Notes under the pieces: model-generated
The model's database searches: none
The model's input: the letters and a program-made list of their open reading frames with translations, nothing else
Told to the model about the DNA's origin: nothing
Program-made: the position numbers and the translations under genes
Part shown: positions 1 through 10,684 of the stretch, piece after piece
Position numbering within the stretch: position 1 is the stretch's first letter
How the letters are laid out: each line of letters begins with the position of its first letter
NCBI RefSeq assembly: GCF_032854445.1
Contig: NC_088307.1
Span: forward strand, 28,060,547-28,124,546
Direction of reading: 5' to 3'
From: Liolophura sinensis
Lineage: Eukaryota > Mollusca > Polyplacophora > Chitonida > Chitonidae
Length of the DNA: 64,000 nt

Positions 1-483
1 GGTTCCACGTGCCACGGTGTTACAGTTGTAGGTGGCAGGGGCACGTATGGGTGAGATGTAACGTCTTCTCTTCAAGGATTCAATGGGGTGACACACTTGC
101 AGTGTACCTAACTAACTGGTGGAAAATCTATATGTGAAGATAACTGAGGCAAGTGTTGAAAGGGAGATTGAGGGAAAGTGAGGGTAAGGTGATGGGGGTG
201 GAGTTTGTACAGATGATACACGAGGTACAGAAATCGTTTACGGAAGCCGGTGCTATGTTTGCTCGGTCCGGGGTTGTTTTGAGCCGAACCGGCGTGGACG
301 GAGGTGATGAAGAGCACTATGCGGTTCGTGTTTGCCCTGGTCGTCAATACAGATGACTGGCCAGCTAAAAGAGCAGGCGACGCAGACGTATTTGTATAAG
401 GCTCGACACATCGGCCGCCGCTAAAACCAACAAATAAACATTGTCTTACCTGCAGTAATCTATTTAATCGTGGACTGAGGGGC
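1..483. other. upstream stretch, no gene recognised
   Basis: Only frames shorter than 80 codons occur, on both strands, and none resembles a known protein. The stretch lies just upstream of a TATA promoter and may hold its proximal regulatory sequence. No repeat copy was recognised. Confidence 0.5.
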
Positions 484-490
484 TATATAA
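484..490 (+). promoter_or_regulatory. TATA box of a core promoter
   Basis: TATATAA sits 34 bases before an initiator-like TTCTCAGACAG whose A is at 518. This is close to the usual TATA-to-start spacing in animals. A likely 5' exon with a strong splice donor follows. Seen: the motif and its spacing. Inferred: that it drives transcription to the right, possibly of the secreted-protein gene whose coding starts at 10719. Confidence 0.5.
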
Positions 491-517
491 CCTCCTCGCC
501 CAGTCACAGCGGTTCTC

Positions 518-667
518 AGACAGTCCTAGCCAGCACGCTGTGACGATAACAGTTAATCAAACTTATATCACACCGGCTTTCTGGCAAACAACAAAAAGGC
601 TTTAAAAGAACATTTCGACCTCAACAGGTGTATTAACTCGAGGATAAGAAAAGGCTGATTGAATCAG
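518..667 (+). other. probable noncoding first exon (5' UTR)
   Basis: The stretch runs from the initiator-like A at 518 to a near-perfect donor, AATCAG followed by GTAAGC, with GT at 668-669. It has no ATG-led frame of useful length. The nearest + strand exon with a matching noncoding acceptor is at 10685 (TTTTCAG before it), so the simplest model is a leader spliced over about 10 kb to the secreted-precursor gene. It could also belong to an unrecognised noncoding transcript. Confidence 0.4.
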
Positions 668-1133
668 GTAAGCTCAAGAACGTTTGATACATTGTATGAT
701 TTAATCTTAAATTATATTTCATTGTCTCAAACTTTATAGGATGCGTCTTGATGATATTGTTCAAACTCACCTCGATCTTCTCTCAGTTTTTTTTAGAGAT
801 GTATTACATGCGTGATCAGTACCACATTTTGATCAATACGATTGACAGTAATTTATTAAGTTCTAAACTAAGTACTTTATTTAAAATCAATTTGTCCGGG
901 ATTTGTTGTCTCTTATGTGTGTAATGAATAGATGGGCTCGGTTCCTTTCCCTCTGCTCTTTGTATGAATCATTACTGCAGTCGTAATACTCTTGCGTAAG
1001 GAGTGTAGGTACATTCGGTAAAATAAATAAATGATTTACAGTTGCGCAACGGTCAGTGAGAAGACATTTCCGTTGAGGCAGAAAAGAAGAGACTGAGCAA
1101 GAGACGCTTAAGTTGGTACTTTTTAAAATTTAA
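668..1133. other. no feature seen
   Basis: AT-rich and without a supported coding region. It would be the start of a long leader intron if the 518-667 exon is real. Confidence 0.4.
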
Positions 1134-1398
1134 CATGAACGTAATAAAACAGTAACTGAGGTAAATAGACAAGAGGCCATATTTCACCGCAAACTTGTGA
1201 CCATTTGACAGCTATCACACTGTCGTAGCTGCTCTTGATTTACTCCTTATGCTGTAGCTGTATTTCACCGGTTTCGTGTGACCATTTGCCAGCTATAAAA
1301 CTGTGGTTGCTACTCTGGTCTTACTCTGTATGCTGTAGCTGTATTTCGCTGATTACGTGTAACCATTTGCCGGCTATTACACTGTGAGTTATATCTTA
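1134..1398 (+). repeat. dispersed repeat (about 280-bp family), internally triplicated
   Basis: Blocks shared with copies at 2415, 4400, 8230 (reverse), 9635 (reverse) and 37200 are CATGAAC, AATAAAAC, GAGGTAAAT-GACAAGAGG, TTTCACCG, CGTGTGACCATTTGCCA and the end ATGCTGTAGCTGTATTT. Here the part from TATTTCACCG to TGCTGTAGCTG occurs three times head to tail with a period of about 80 bp. No coding capacity or terminal inverted repeat was seen, so its class is unknown. Confidence 0.6.
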
Positions 1399-2414
1399 AT
1401 TCGATATAAATTGCAAAACTCGTGGCAGTTCAGATTGACTTCACATGGAGGAGATACACATCATACATCCGAATAGTTCCTAAGTTTGTGAGGGAATCAT
1501 TGTGTTATTATTTCTGGTTTGTTATCTCCATGTAAAACTTATCACCTCTTTTCAAATGTACCTTTATCCCATGGCACTGAGGAGATTGTTTGATATTTAG
1601 CTACTAAAGTTCACTCCATGCAACTTTCCTTTATCATTGAAAACTTTTAACAGCTTCTTGTCCCTATTCTGTGTCTAGTTCCTTGCTATACATATGTTGT
1701 AATTGTGTTTGTAACACTGTTATGGAAACGGACCTTGCTATTATTGACTTTGAACAGGCGTTATGGATGCTTAGTGGTATACGAATGTTTGTCCTGATGC
1801 CTAATTACGACGTAAATTAATCGAAATAAAACCATAATCCTTTAAACTACGTTAACGAATTAAGTTAACGAACCTGTTATTCTGTTACCAAACACAATGA
1901 ATGACATCATAAGATGTCTGAGACAACTGTTTTATGTGCGTATATCTGAACTACTTGTTGAGCTTCTATACACAAGATAATCTCGAAAAACCGCATGTCA
2001 ATAAGGGTGGACAGAAATTCCAATGTAATTGATGTGGTCAATCGAGAGTCTCTTGGACCTTCGCACATTGTTGCCGTTTTCGGTGGTTCTTGGAATCTTG
2101 TTATTTGCTGACGTTCCTGTAGAACCAAACATTAAATCGAAGTCCTTCTTCCTCTACACGTCGACGGTAAGAGAAAATCACTACCTTTTCACACCAGAGT
2201 GTGATGATTAGCATCTGGACAGGTGGACGATAAACACAGCAAGTGAAGTATCCAAACCAGAGTTCAAACCGTCAACCGGAAAAATAACACCCAACCTCAA
2301 ATTCCCAGAGACTAGTGTCATTGTATTAGTGTATAGACCAGGATTCTGATGGTGGACTAGGCATCCCCGAGACCTGGTCCCTTTGCATTGTACTAATGTT
2401 ACAATGTATGTTAA
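1399..2414. other. no feature seen
   Basis: Only overlapping frames of about 60-73 codons around 1907-2211, with no recognisable product. Confidence 0.4.
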
Positions 2415-2690
2415 TTGTAATGACAGCACAGCAGTTTGATTAATTCTGGGCCAGCGACGTCTGATAAATTGTAATCAACATCACTGCATTTTTTCACTTA
2501 ATTCTGCCATGGTGCTAGCGGCGTGTGAATTGCTACTGTTTATGCGTTTACATGAACAGTCGGAATAAAACGCTGGATGAGGTAAACTGACAATGAGGCC
2601 GTGTTTTTCACCTGTTACGTGTGACCATTTCCCAACTACTACACTGACATCTTTTTTCTGGTTTTGCTCTCGATGAAGTAGTCCTTTATA
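2415..2690 (+). repeat. dispersed repeat, same family as 1134-1398
   Basis: Long copy. It begins with the block TGACAGCACAGCAG, continues with ATGAACAGTCGGAATAAAAC and AGGTAAACTGACAATGAGG, and ends in TTACGTGTGACCATTTCCC. The copy at 9635-9840 is the reverse complement with the same order of blocks, so the two ends define a unit of about 200-280 bp. Confidence 0.6.
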
Positions 2691-4399
2691 TTAGATCCGT
2701 TCTCGGGAAAGTGTGGTTACTCCGTTTTATCAGCTGTATAAGGAGGTATTATCGATCTCTACCACTATTTTGAGCTTTGTAGTTAAAGGAGAAGAAAACT
2801 CAAAAACATGACAGTCGTTAAACCTGCCGGCTTGTTCGTGTAAACTCGGAACCTGCGTGTCGAGCGGAAAACGAACTGTACTGTTCGCTACCTTCTCGGA
2901 AGAAGAGTTCTACCGGGAATGTACGAACAGCTAACTACGAACAGCAATTCTCCTCCTAACACAGAAGACTTCAGGGCTAGTTCTTAGGCAACATGGAGTC
3001 GCCCACAGCGGATTTTGGCGCTGACTTCATTTATAATTTATCAACTTGAGGTACATATTAGATTTTTTATGGCATGCACCTGCGAGGAAATACATACTCT
3101 TTTCCATGCTATTTGATTGATATTTAAATTGTCTTCTCCTTTAAGTAAAAAGCATCTGGCTCATGTCATTTACAAGATAACATAGAGAAGAAACAGCTGC
3201 TTTGAGTTTGATTCGTAAAATTAGAGCGACAACATCAACTGTTCTATGTTTAGATTGGAGCCAGATAAACTTTCAACAAAATTAGTCCAATGACTACAAC
3301 ACGAAAAGTCAGTGTGATAACTGACACCTGTTAAGACAAAACCGGTAAGCATCGCGGTCAAGGCAAGGTGATAATTCCGTTAATAGTGTTTAGCCGTTCA
3401 GATTATTAGAGCCAAGAACATGATGCCGTTTGGTTGAAGGGGTAACAGATTCGGGTTGTTTTCCGTTCAGTCAGCTGTAGTTGTATACCAATTACGAGAC
3501 CTCAGCATATTATTTAACGCCTTAATTACACGTCCGTCGAATGACCGGACGCATCATAGGGACGGGGTCCAAGGGCATGAGTTCGATCCCATAAACCGGT
3601 TCGTCTGCATGTGCCACTCTTCCACTTGTCAGCATTTCCTGCATTCTTTCATTTACGCTTATCCTTCATCTTTTTTGATGCAAAGCAAAAAAATATTTCT
3701 CATTTGCATTGCAGTTGCATATTTTTTTTTTCTTAAAAACGACATGCACACAATTAAACATAAACGAGATCGAATTTATTACCCCTTCACCCATCCCTCA
3801 AAGCCCACCCTGCCACTTTGATTTTTGGCGCACGCATTGATGTAGGCAAAGCTTCCGATAAATCAGTAATTAAACTACACATTCTAAACCAATTAACATC
3901 GAGGAAACGAAATTAACGCTAGGGGCTCCGGAAAGGCGGGCTGTTAATTGTTCGATCAAAGTTATTTTCAGTCTGGGTTCAACTTCTTTGTTTGTCAGAT
4001 AGAACTTCTATGAACAAGCTTAAAGATTGACAAAGGAAACCGCGGGAAATTGATGATTTCAACTGACCCTGGCGATAAACAACCCATTTGTAGCTTCAAC
4101 AGTGTACATTATAAAGTCAAACTGATTTCTGTAGAATCTGTTGGCATTTTCACCTAAGTTATGTTTTCGTTTTCAAATGCGGGCTTTTTATCTGCTCAAA
4201 ATCTGTTAAATGTCAGTAATATCTATCATGGGTTCTCGGTTTGTCCCAGAGGCCTGGTGTCTTTTTGGCTTTTTATCTTATTATTATTTATAAAATGTGC
4301 CGACAAAACTTTGACCATTTTTTACCACTGATCGACCAACAAATTACTATTAACATTACTGCGATATTTGATCTTATCCACATAATCCGTAGAGCCTGT
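2691..4399. other. no gene recognised
   Basis: The longest frame, 3456-3821 (+), is 121 codons and of low-complexity character after a T-rich run, with no family resemblance. Around 3540-3600 there is a tRNA B-box-like GAGTTCGATCCC, probably a decayed SINE head. Confidence 0.4.
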
Positions 4400-4560
4400 G
4401 AACGTATAAATTGTTTATTAGAATAAAACCCCAACAGATGCAAAATGTCAAGAGGCTGGATTTTTTGAGTTACGTGTGATCAGTTCCCAACTATATTACG
4501 TTGTCGTTACTGATCTGGCTTTGCTGTCCCTGCTGTAGTTTATTGCACTGCATAATACCA
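4400..4560 (+). repeat. dispersed repeat, same family as 1134-1398 (diverged)
   Basis: It shares GAATAAAAC, TGTCAAGAGGC, GAGTTACGTGTGATCA, TTCCCAACTA and a CTGCTGTAG end with the other copies, in the same order but with many substitutions. Confidence 0.5.
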
Positions 4561-6354
4561 AAAGCTCGTGTGTTACCAGATAGGAAATGTGATTCATTTC
4601 TGTTCCTTTTTCTCACTTCTACTTGCTATTTTACATCGTGGATTCATATGTATGAGTGTCCATATACCATTCTATCCGTATTTATCCGTATGCGTTTACT
4701 CTTGCGGACATGGCCTTAAGTATTCGCTGTTCGACCCAAAAGAGTTGTATTGCCAACATTTCTTGATATTCCTGTCGTTTTAAGTGTTTTAAAGAAAGTA
4801 TATATAAACCGTTGTATTAATGCAGATAAAAATCCGTTGGTGTCAGACATATGCGTTTGCTATCCAACATTCATTTTTCATCAATAAAATTGTGTTGCCA
4901 ACTCTTCTTGTCTTTCCAATAGTTTATATTGCTTTTACTGAAGTATTATAAACCGTAGCCCATTTTTATTGTCCCTTGCCACAGTACAACTGCAATATTG
5001 CGTAAGGGCGTTAAACAATAATCATTCATCGTTGCCGCTGCTTACATTTAAAGCTTCATTGCGAGTCATCGGATGAAAGTTCCTTTGTTTCAGCACCGAC
5101 AAACATACTTACTCCAAAAATGTCCAAATAGTGTATGCAGGCCATTCGCTTAACCAGGGATCAACAAATACATTTGCATTTTGAAATTTGCTTATGTGTG
5201 AGGTGTGTGTTATACCAATTATTACATGACGACTGTGTCACTGGTTCATGTAAACGATGACTTAATGTTGTGAAGAGTAAGATAATTTACTTTGTTTAAT
5301 CCAAATTGTGTCACTCAACCCTCTGAAAGCTTTGTTAACGTAATTTACATAACTGAACTGAATGACGCAAGCTTTCTACGACCTCATTACACGGGGCAAC
5401 ATTGTTCTCTTGGAAACAATCGAAACCTCTGATAGATGGAATAAATTTGTTCAAGAATTGGCTGCTGTGGCTAATTTGCATGGTATGACTTCTAAACGGG
5501 TGCGTTCAATAGCCAAGGCGAGATGACACGCCTGATACGATTTAAACAAAACATAATTCATTGGCTTGAAATTGGAGATTTGATATTGTTTAGTTCTGCT
5601 ATGATATATGACACATCTACCTGACATCGTAAAAAAGTGATGTGGACTGAGAGGAAGCCAGATTGAGGTGACCATGTGAGTAAGCAGCGTACCACAAACT
5701 TACTACTTACTCATAGACAATAAGATTTTAAACTGATTAATATCTGTGTCGGACCTCGATATGGAAGTGTAAAGGCCTGTCCAGGCCTCATTACTTCCGC
5801 CTTGTTTTTGTGATCCTCATGTCATAGCTGATGTGAAATCTCGGAGTTTGTTTTGCCGTTCATGACTAGCTACGTAAAGTTATTTCCTCAGATTTGACAG
5901 TATAACATTGTCGTCAAGCATTGCAAATATTGATGTGACAAACCCATGAGTAAAAATACTCGAGTGCGGATTCCCTAAACCTTGCTCCCGACACGACGAG
6001 CGTGTCTTTGTGACCTACGCCGACACTGAGATGTTTTATTTTTATTTAGTCTTGTTTACTTCATTCTGCCAATAACAACAACCGTGTCTTTATACCGAGA
6101 CGCTGAAAAGACAAGTTGCCGTCTGGATACAAAATGTCCGCTCAGCCGACTCCCTCCACACGAACTGTAGTTTCTTCTCTCACAACTGTAACTGATAAAA
6201 TGTGCAACTTTGGCGCTAATCTGTCTATAAACAACTGAAATAAAATCTTCGTGACCAGTGAAGCTTGCAGTATGGCAGACACATCATCCGCAGTGGCAAT
6301 ACATCGGTTCCGTCACTGAAATGAAATTCTTTTGTCGACCAATTGTTCCAATTG
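4561..6354. other. no feature seen
   Basis: AT-rich, with short frames only (under 75 codons) on either strand. Nothing recognisable as coding, RNA gene or repeat. Confidence 0.4.
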
Positions 6355-6500
6355 TTTATTTATTATTTATTTATTTATTTGATTCGTGTTTTACGCAGTA
6401 CTCAATAATATTTCACTTATGCGACGTCGGCAAGCATTATGGTGGAAGGAAACATGATAGAGCCCGGGGGAAAGACACGACGACCCGCAGGCTGCTGAAG
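6355..6500 (-). mobile_element. SINE, family A, 5'-truncated copy
   Basis: Read on the + strand it begins with a TTTATTTATT run (the reversed A-rich tail), then TTTTACGCAGTACTCA and ATATTTCACTTATGCGACG and the CAGCATTATGGTGG-like body. It stops before the tRNA-like head. Family A is defined by the full copies at 13679, 17751 and 22110. Confidence 0.75.
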
Positions 6501-7521
6501 TACCCCAAGTCCTTTAAGCACAAATTATTTTCATGTTGACTTTTGAAGATTTTTCTACGGAGTGTTACATAGCATACACCTAAAATATTAAGTAAAAAGT
6601 TTGGTGTGTAAAGACTAGGCTAATATGCTATGTTGGCGAGAAGGGGTAAATGATAGTGAGATTGCAAAAGGAACACAGCTTCATAGCTATTACAGACCGG
6701 TTTTAGTAATTACGCCACTCAGTTATTTGTACTTCTGTCAGTTGTTCCTATATAAGAAGCCCTGGTCGGTGTTTTTGTGGAGAACTGTTAATCGTGAACA
6801 TCGCGCCAACTCCACACACGTCTGGTCTGTTTGTGGAAAACGACGGATTTAGAGTTTAAATAAATTTGAATTCGTTTGTGTCACTTTACACAAAACAGTG
6901 TGATGGTTTAAATCAGATATTATTGAGAAGATCAGACTTCACGGGCATAATAAATTAACTGTTATTATTTGGATCAAGAAAAATAAACAGCTTCTTTTCT
7001 ACGCTCAGTTTATTCAACAAATACATCACAACACTGTGCCCAACGATTCACAATGTGTCTGGTGAAATGGTATAAGGGCCAAGTCTTTGATTGTCAAATG
7101 GTTTGATTGCATAAGTCACCTGTGCTGCCAAGTTCTTAGCTTAGCCCTAAACTGTCGTCCATGGGAAAATTAGCCCCCTTTTTAGCTTATTTTGGGGATC
7201 GATAGAAACCAGTTTTTTGTGTTCAAGGCTTTATCAGGTGTCCTCGTGACCACTAGGAGTATCCAAATACCGGAATTCAGTGGAAGTCGGAGGGTGTGAT
7301 TGGTAATCGGTGTGTTGGTAAACCTTGCTGATGACCGTTTTATCAACATTTAAATCAATAGGTGTGACAGAGATATATCTGTCACATGTCTGGTGATCAC
7401 TTTGTAAGGGTATTTGACACAAAATATTCCTTACTTCAATTAAGCACCTTCAAACCTCTAAAATTGTCGGAACCTTTTGCAAACTGGTATAAAATGAAGA
7501 AAACTTGCCAACTACACCTTC
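6501..7521. other. no gene recognised
   Basis: Frames of 62-75 codons only, none resembling a known product. Confidence 0.4.
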
Positions 7522-7757
7522 TCATGGCTCAGTCAGTGAGCGCGCTAGCGCAGCGTAATGATCCAGTAGCCTCTCACCAATGCGGTCGCTGTGAGCTCAA
7601 GCCTCTCTGGCTGTACGTGAGAAAGTCTGACAGCAACCTGCAGGTGGTCGTGGGTTTCCCCCGGGCTCTATCCAGTTTCTTCCCACCATAATATAACCGT
7701 GTATGTGAAATATTCTTGAGTACGGCGAAAAACACCGATTAAATAAATAAACAAATA
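7522..7757 (+). mobile_element. SINE, family A, nearly full length
   Basis: The head ATGGCTCAGTCAGTGAGCGC matches a Pol III A box (TGGCTCAGT). A GTGAGCTCAAGCC stretch stands where the B box should be, followed by the body and a tail of TAAATAAATAAACAAATAA. The B box has drifted, so this copy is probably inactive. Confidence 0.8.
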
Positions 7758-8229
7758 AGTACCACAAGCCTGACAAGGAAAAGTTAAAGAATAAACACTT
7801 GTTTTATGGTTAATATACAACTCTTGGTTATCCTCTTAGAAAACAAAAAGAAGGTCCCAAAAGAAGGTCACTTCAAAGAGGTGATAAACGAGTAAACAAA
7901 ACGCAAATAATCCAGCCAGCTTCTGTAACGTTCTGAAAGCTTCTCAACTCGTTAAACATAACCTTGAGTATTGGCTGACCGACAATACTATTGACTTTCC
8001 GCTGTTATAGTTTGACCTGAAAGTGAGAACAGCGTCTACAGAGAAATGTCCAAGCTAATAATCAGTTATGTGTGAAAGTTTAATCTCCAATATCTCAATG
8101 TTTAAGAAGAGGTCACTGGACAGAGCATATAGACATAACATGGATTACACGCTAGAATAGATCGCAACGATTTACGATTTTAAACAAAACGCGCTTGCCG
8201 AGAAAACGTGAGACACTTTGATCGTTCCG
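7758..8229. other. no feature seen
   Basis: AT-rich, without a supported coding region. Confidence 0.4.
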
Positions 8230-8475
8230 GCGTCATTGACAGCTCGATAAAGCAAAAGAGACAGACTTCCAGTTGGAATAGTCACACGTAACCGGTGAAA
8301 TTAGTCTCTCGTCGATTTGCCTCAGTTACAGTTTTCTTCCAACTTGTCATGTATTAACAGCGTAATCTCTAACAATTTGTACAACCCTACCACAATGGTT
8401 TAAGCAGAATTAGATATACAAAAGTACATTGATGTTAATAGTAATTTATTAGACGCCACTGATCTAGCATTATGT
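8230..8475 (-). repeat. dispersed repeat, same family as 1134-1398, reverse copy
   Basis: Reversed, it contains CGTGTGACTATTCCAACTGG, the CACCGGTTACGTG block and AGTGGCGTCTAATAAATTAC, in the order of the 9635-9840 copy. Confidence 0.5.
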
Positions 8476-8699
8476 ACTATTTTTAAATAGTTGCTCTCCT
8501 TAAGTTAATTTTGTGCCAAGATTTTGCGCTGACTTTATTCGGAAAAGCAGTTTACCTCGAATGTTGACAGAATGAGTGGATAATAGGTACAAGACTGTTA
8601 AAAAAAAAAAATACATTCTTCCTCTGTGTCTTAAATTGTTTTCTTTCCTAATAAATTGCTGAAAAATATCACATGACGATGTAAGGTCAGGCGAAAGGG

Positions 8700-8966
8700 A
8701 CGAGGGTGGTGGCGTAGTGGGTTGAATTCCACTCTTTTATCTAGTGCTGCTTCACTGCATGAGACGACTAACCGAAGGCAAGTAAGCCGACCCGTTCGAG
8801 CCATTATACGGGCTAACCAGTCGTTGCACTATCCCTTTCATGCTGAACGCCAAGCGAGAGAATTACAACTTCCTCTTTTAAAGTTTTTGGTGTAACTCGA
8901 CCCAGGATTGATCCTGGATCTACGGCTCCCGAATCGGACGCTCTACCAACTGTGCTATCCGGGCCG
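8700..8966 (-). mobile_element. SINE, family B, partial copy
   Basis: Reversed, the head reads GGCCCGGATAGCACAGTTGG followed by TAGAGCG, as in a tRNA A-box region, then GATCCAGGATCAATCCTGGG where a B box would lie. The body matches the copy just downstream (GTTGAACGCCAAGCGAG-like and CGAAGGCAAGTAAG). The 3' tail is missing. Confidence 0.7.
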
Positions 8967-8975
8967 GTCTAGCGG

Positions 8976-9342
8976 ATTGAGTGAGTGCGTGAGTGCTTGG
9001 GGTTTAACGTCGTACTCAACAATTTTTCAGTCATATGACGACGAAGGAATCATTAGGGTGCATGTACGTGTAATGTGCCTCCTTGTTGCAGGACGGATTT
9101 CCACCGCTCTTTTATTTAGTGCTGCTTCACTGAGACGACTTACCGAAGGCAAATAAGTCGCCCCGCCCGAGCCATCATACTGATACGGGTCAACCAGTCG
9201 TTGCACTATCCCTTTCATGTTGAACGCCAAGCGAGGAAGTTACAACTTCCTCTTTTAAAGTCTTAGGGGTGACTCGATCAAGGATTGATCCTGGATCTAC
9301 CGGTCCCGAATCGCTCTACCAACGGTGCTATCCGGGCCGATC
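8976..9342 (-). mobile_element. SINE, family B, full-length copy
   Basis: On the + strand it opens with GAGTGAGTGCGTGAGTGCTT, then TTTAACGTCGTACTCAACAA and CATATGACGACGAAGGAATC, and ends with the reversed tRNA-like head near 9339. It stands head to tail with the partial copy at 8700. No open frame; it would depend on a LINE for movement. Confidence 0.75.
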
Positions 9343-9634
9343 TAGATGATTGAAGAAAACACTTCAATTTTTCCATCTCTTATTTAACGGTACACTGTTC
9401 CTGACACCCAATGTGAATACAGCAGATCAGACTTGTGATTCTTCAGTCGAAATTTCCATACGGCAGACTAGTGAGATATCCGGTAAGATAAAACTCAAAT
9501 TCAAATTTAGACCATCAAAGCGAAAAAAAAAAAGCAGTACGATAGATCTGGCACGTCTGACGACATCAAATCTTGACAAATATATTCGAAGACCTACAGC
9601 ATGATGCGTAAAGAAAGAGCAGGGATGACTGTGT
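9343..9634. other. no feature seen
   Basis: One 84-codon frame ends in a lysine-rich run caused by an A tract. No family resemblance. Confidence 0.4.
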
Positions 9635-9840
9635 GATATATTGTTGGCAAATGGTCACGTGTAAACCGGTGAAATGGGATGTCTTGTCAATTTACCTCAG
9701 AGTTTTATTCTAACTGTTCATGTAAATGCTTTAAAAAATGACAAATAGTACAATAGTACCTAGGCTTAAGCAAACTTAGTTTATTAGACACCACTGGGCT
9801 AGAGTTACTCAACCTGCTGTGCTGTCATCACATGAACACT
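9635..9840 (-). repeat. dispersed repeat, same family as 1134-1398, reverse copy
   Basis: The best preserved copy. Reversed, it reads TGATGACAGCACAGCAGG ... TACATGAACAGTTAGAATAA ... GAGGTAAATTGACAAGAC ... ACGTGACCATTTGCCAAC. The order matches 2415-2690. Confidence 0.6.
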
Positions 9841-10684
9841 GATTCAGTTCAATGGACTAGCCCTCCAGGATTTCCTAGTTCACCAACAGAATTCCAACAA
9901 AACATTCTTTGTGCTTTTTGACTGAACATCTTTGGTCAGGCTAAAGTAGCAGGCCCGGCTTCTTTACTGCGTATTCGGTCTTCTCTGTAATACATGAAAC
10001 GTTGAGTCTAAAACTCAACCGTAACCCGGGGAGGCCTACTTCCCTGGGCTGGCTGTGTATAAGCAAAAGTGGGATAGGTAGAGTAATGAATGAATGAGTG
10101 TCCCTGCACTATGATTTAGTTATGCAGCACAACGTATATTAGGTCTGTTTTTGTGCAAGGAAACAGCGTGATGATAATGTTTTAAACAGGCTACACCGGA
10201 GATTTTTGATGAAATATCCTTATTCGCAAAGCAATGAACACTTTTCTCTACCAAGAAATTAACCAAAATTATTGTCTCGTAGACATCAAGCTCGCACTTG
10301 TAGTATTTATAGTGCTGAAGTGATTCTAAAGTTTGAAAAAGTTACAGTGCGACCCGCTTTATAGATAGTAACTTTGGAACCTATTTTGAACGTTAACATG
10401 TATGCAGACTGAGCTGATGGTTTGTGGAAAGTAATTAATTGTGCTATTCTAAAATAATAGCAAAATATCGACTGGATTTGCGCATTTTTTATCCCAAATC
10501 TCCGCTATAGCTTCTTGAAAGAGACGATAAACCCCAAAGCAAAAAGCTATTCGTTCAAAACGGCCAATGTATAGACATCGTTTTTGGAGACAATGTACGT
10601 TTTTTTTTTCATATACATTCGTAATTTCAAATACATGTACATTGTGAGTCATATTGATTTGGTGTTCTATTTTTTATGATTTTC
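9841..10684. other. no gene; ends in a splice acceptor
   Basis: Nothing coding is visible. The last bases, TTTTTATGATTTTCAG, make a good polypyrimidine tract and acceptor for the exon that starts at 10685. Confidence 0.45.

Noticed and set aside
3456-3821. 121-codon + frame
   Set aside because: Starts at a non-ATG-like position, crosses a T tract, and resembles nothing known.
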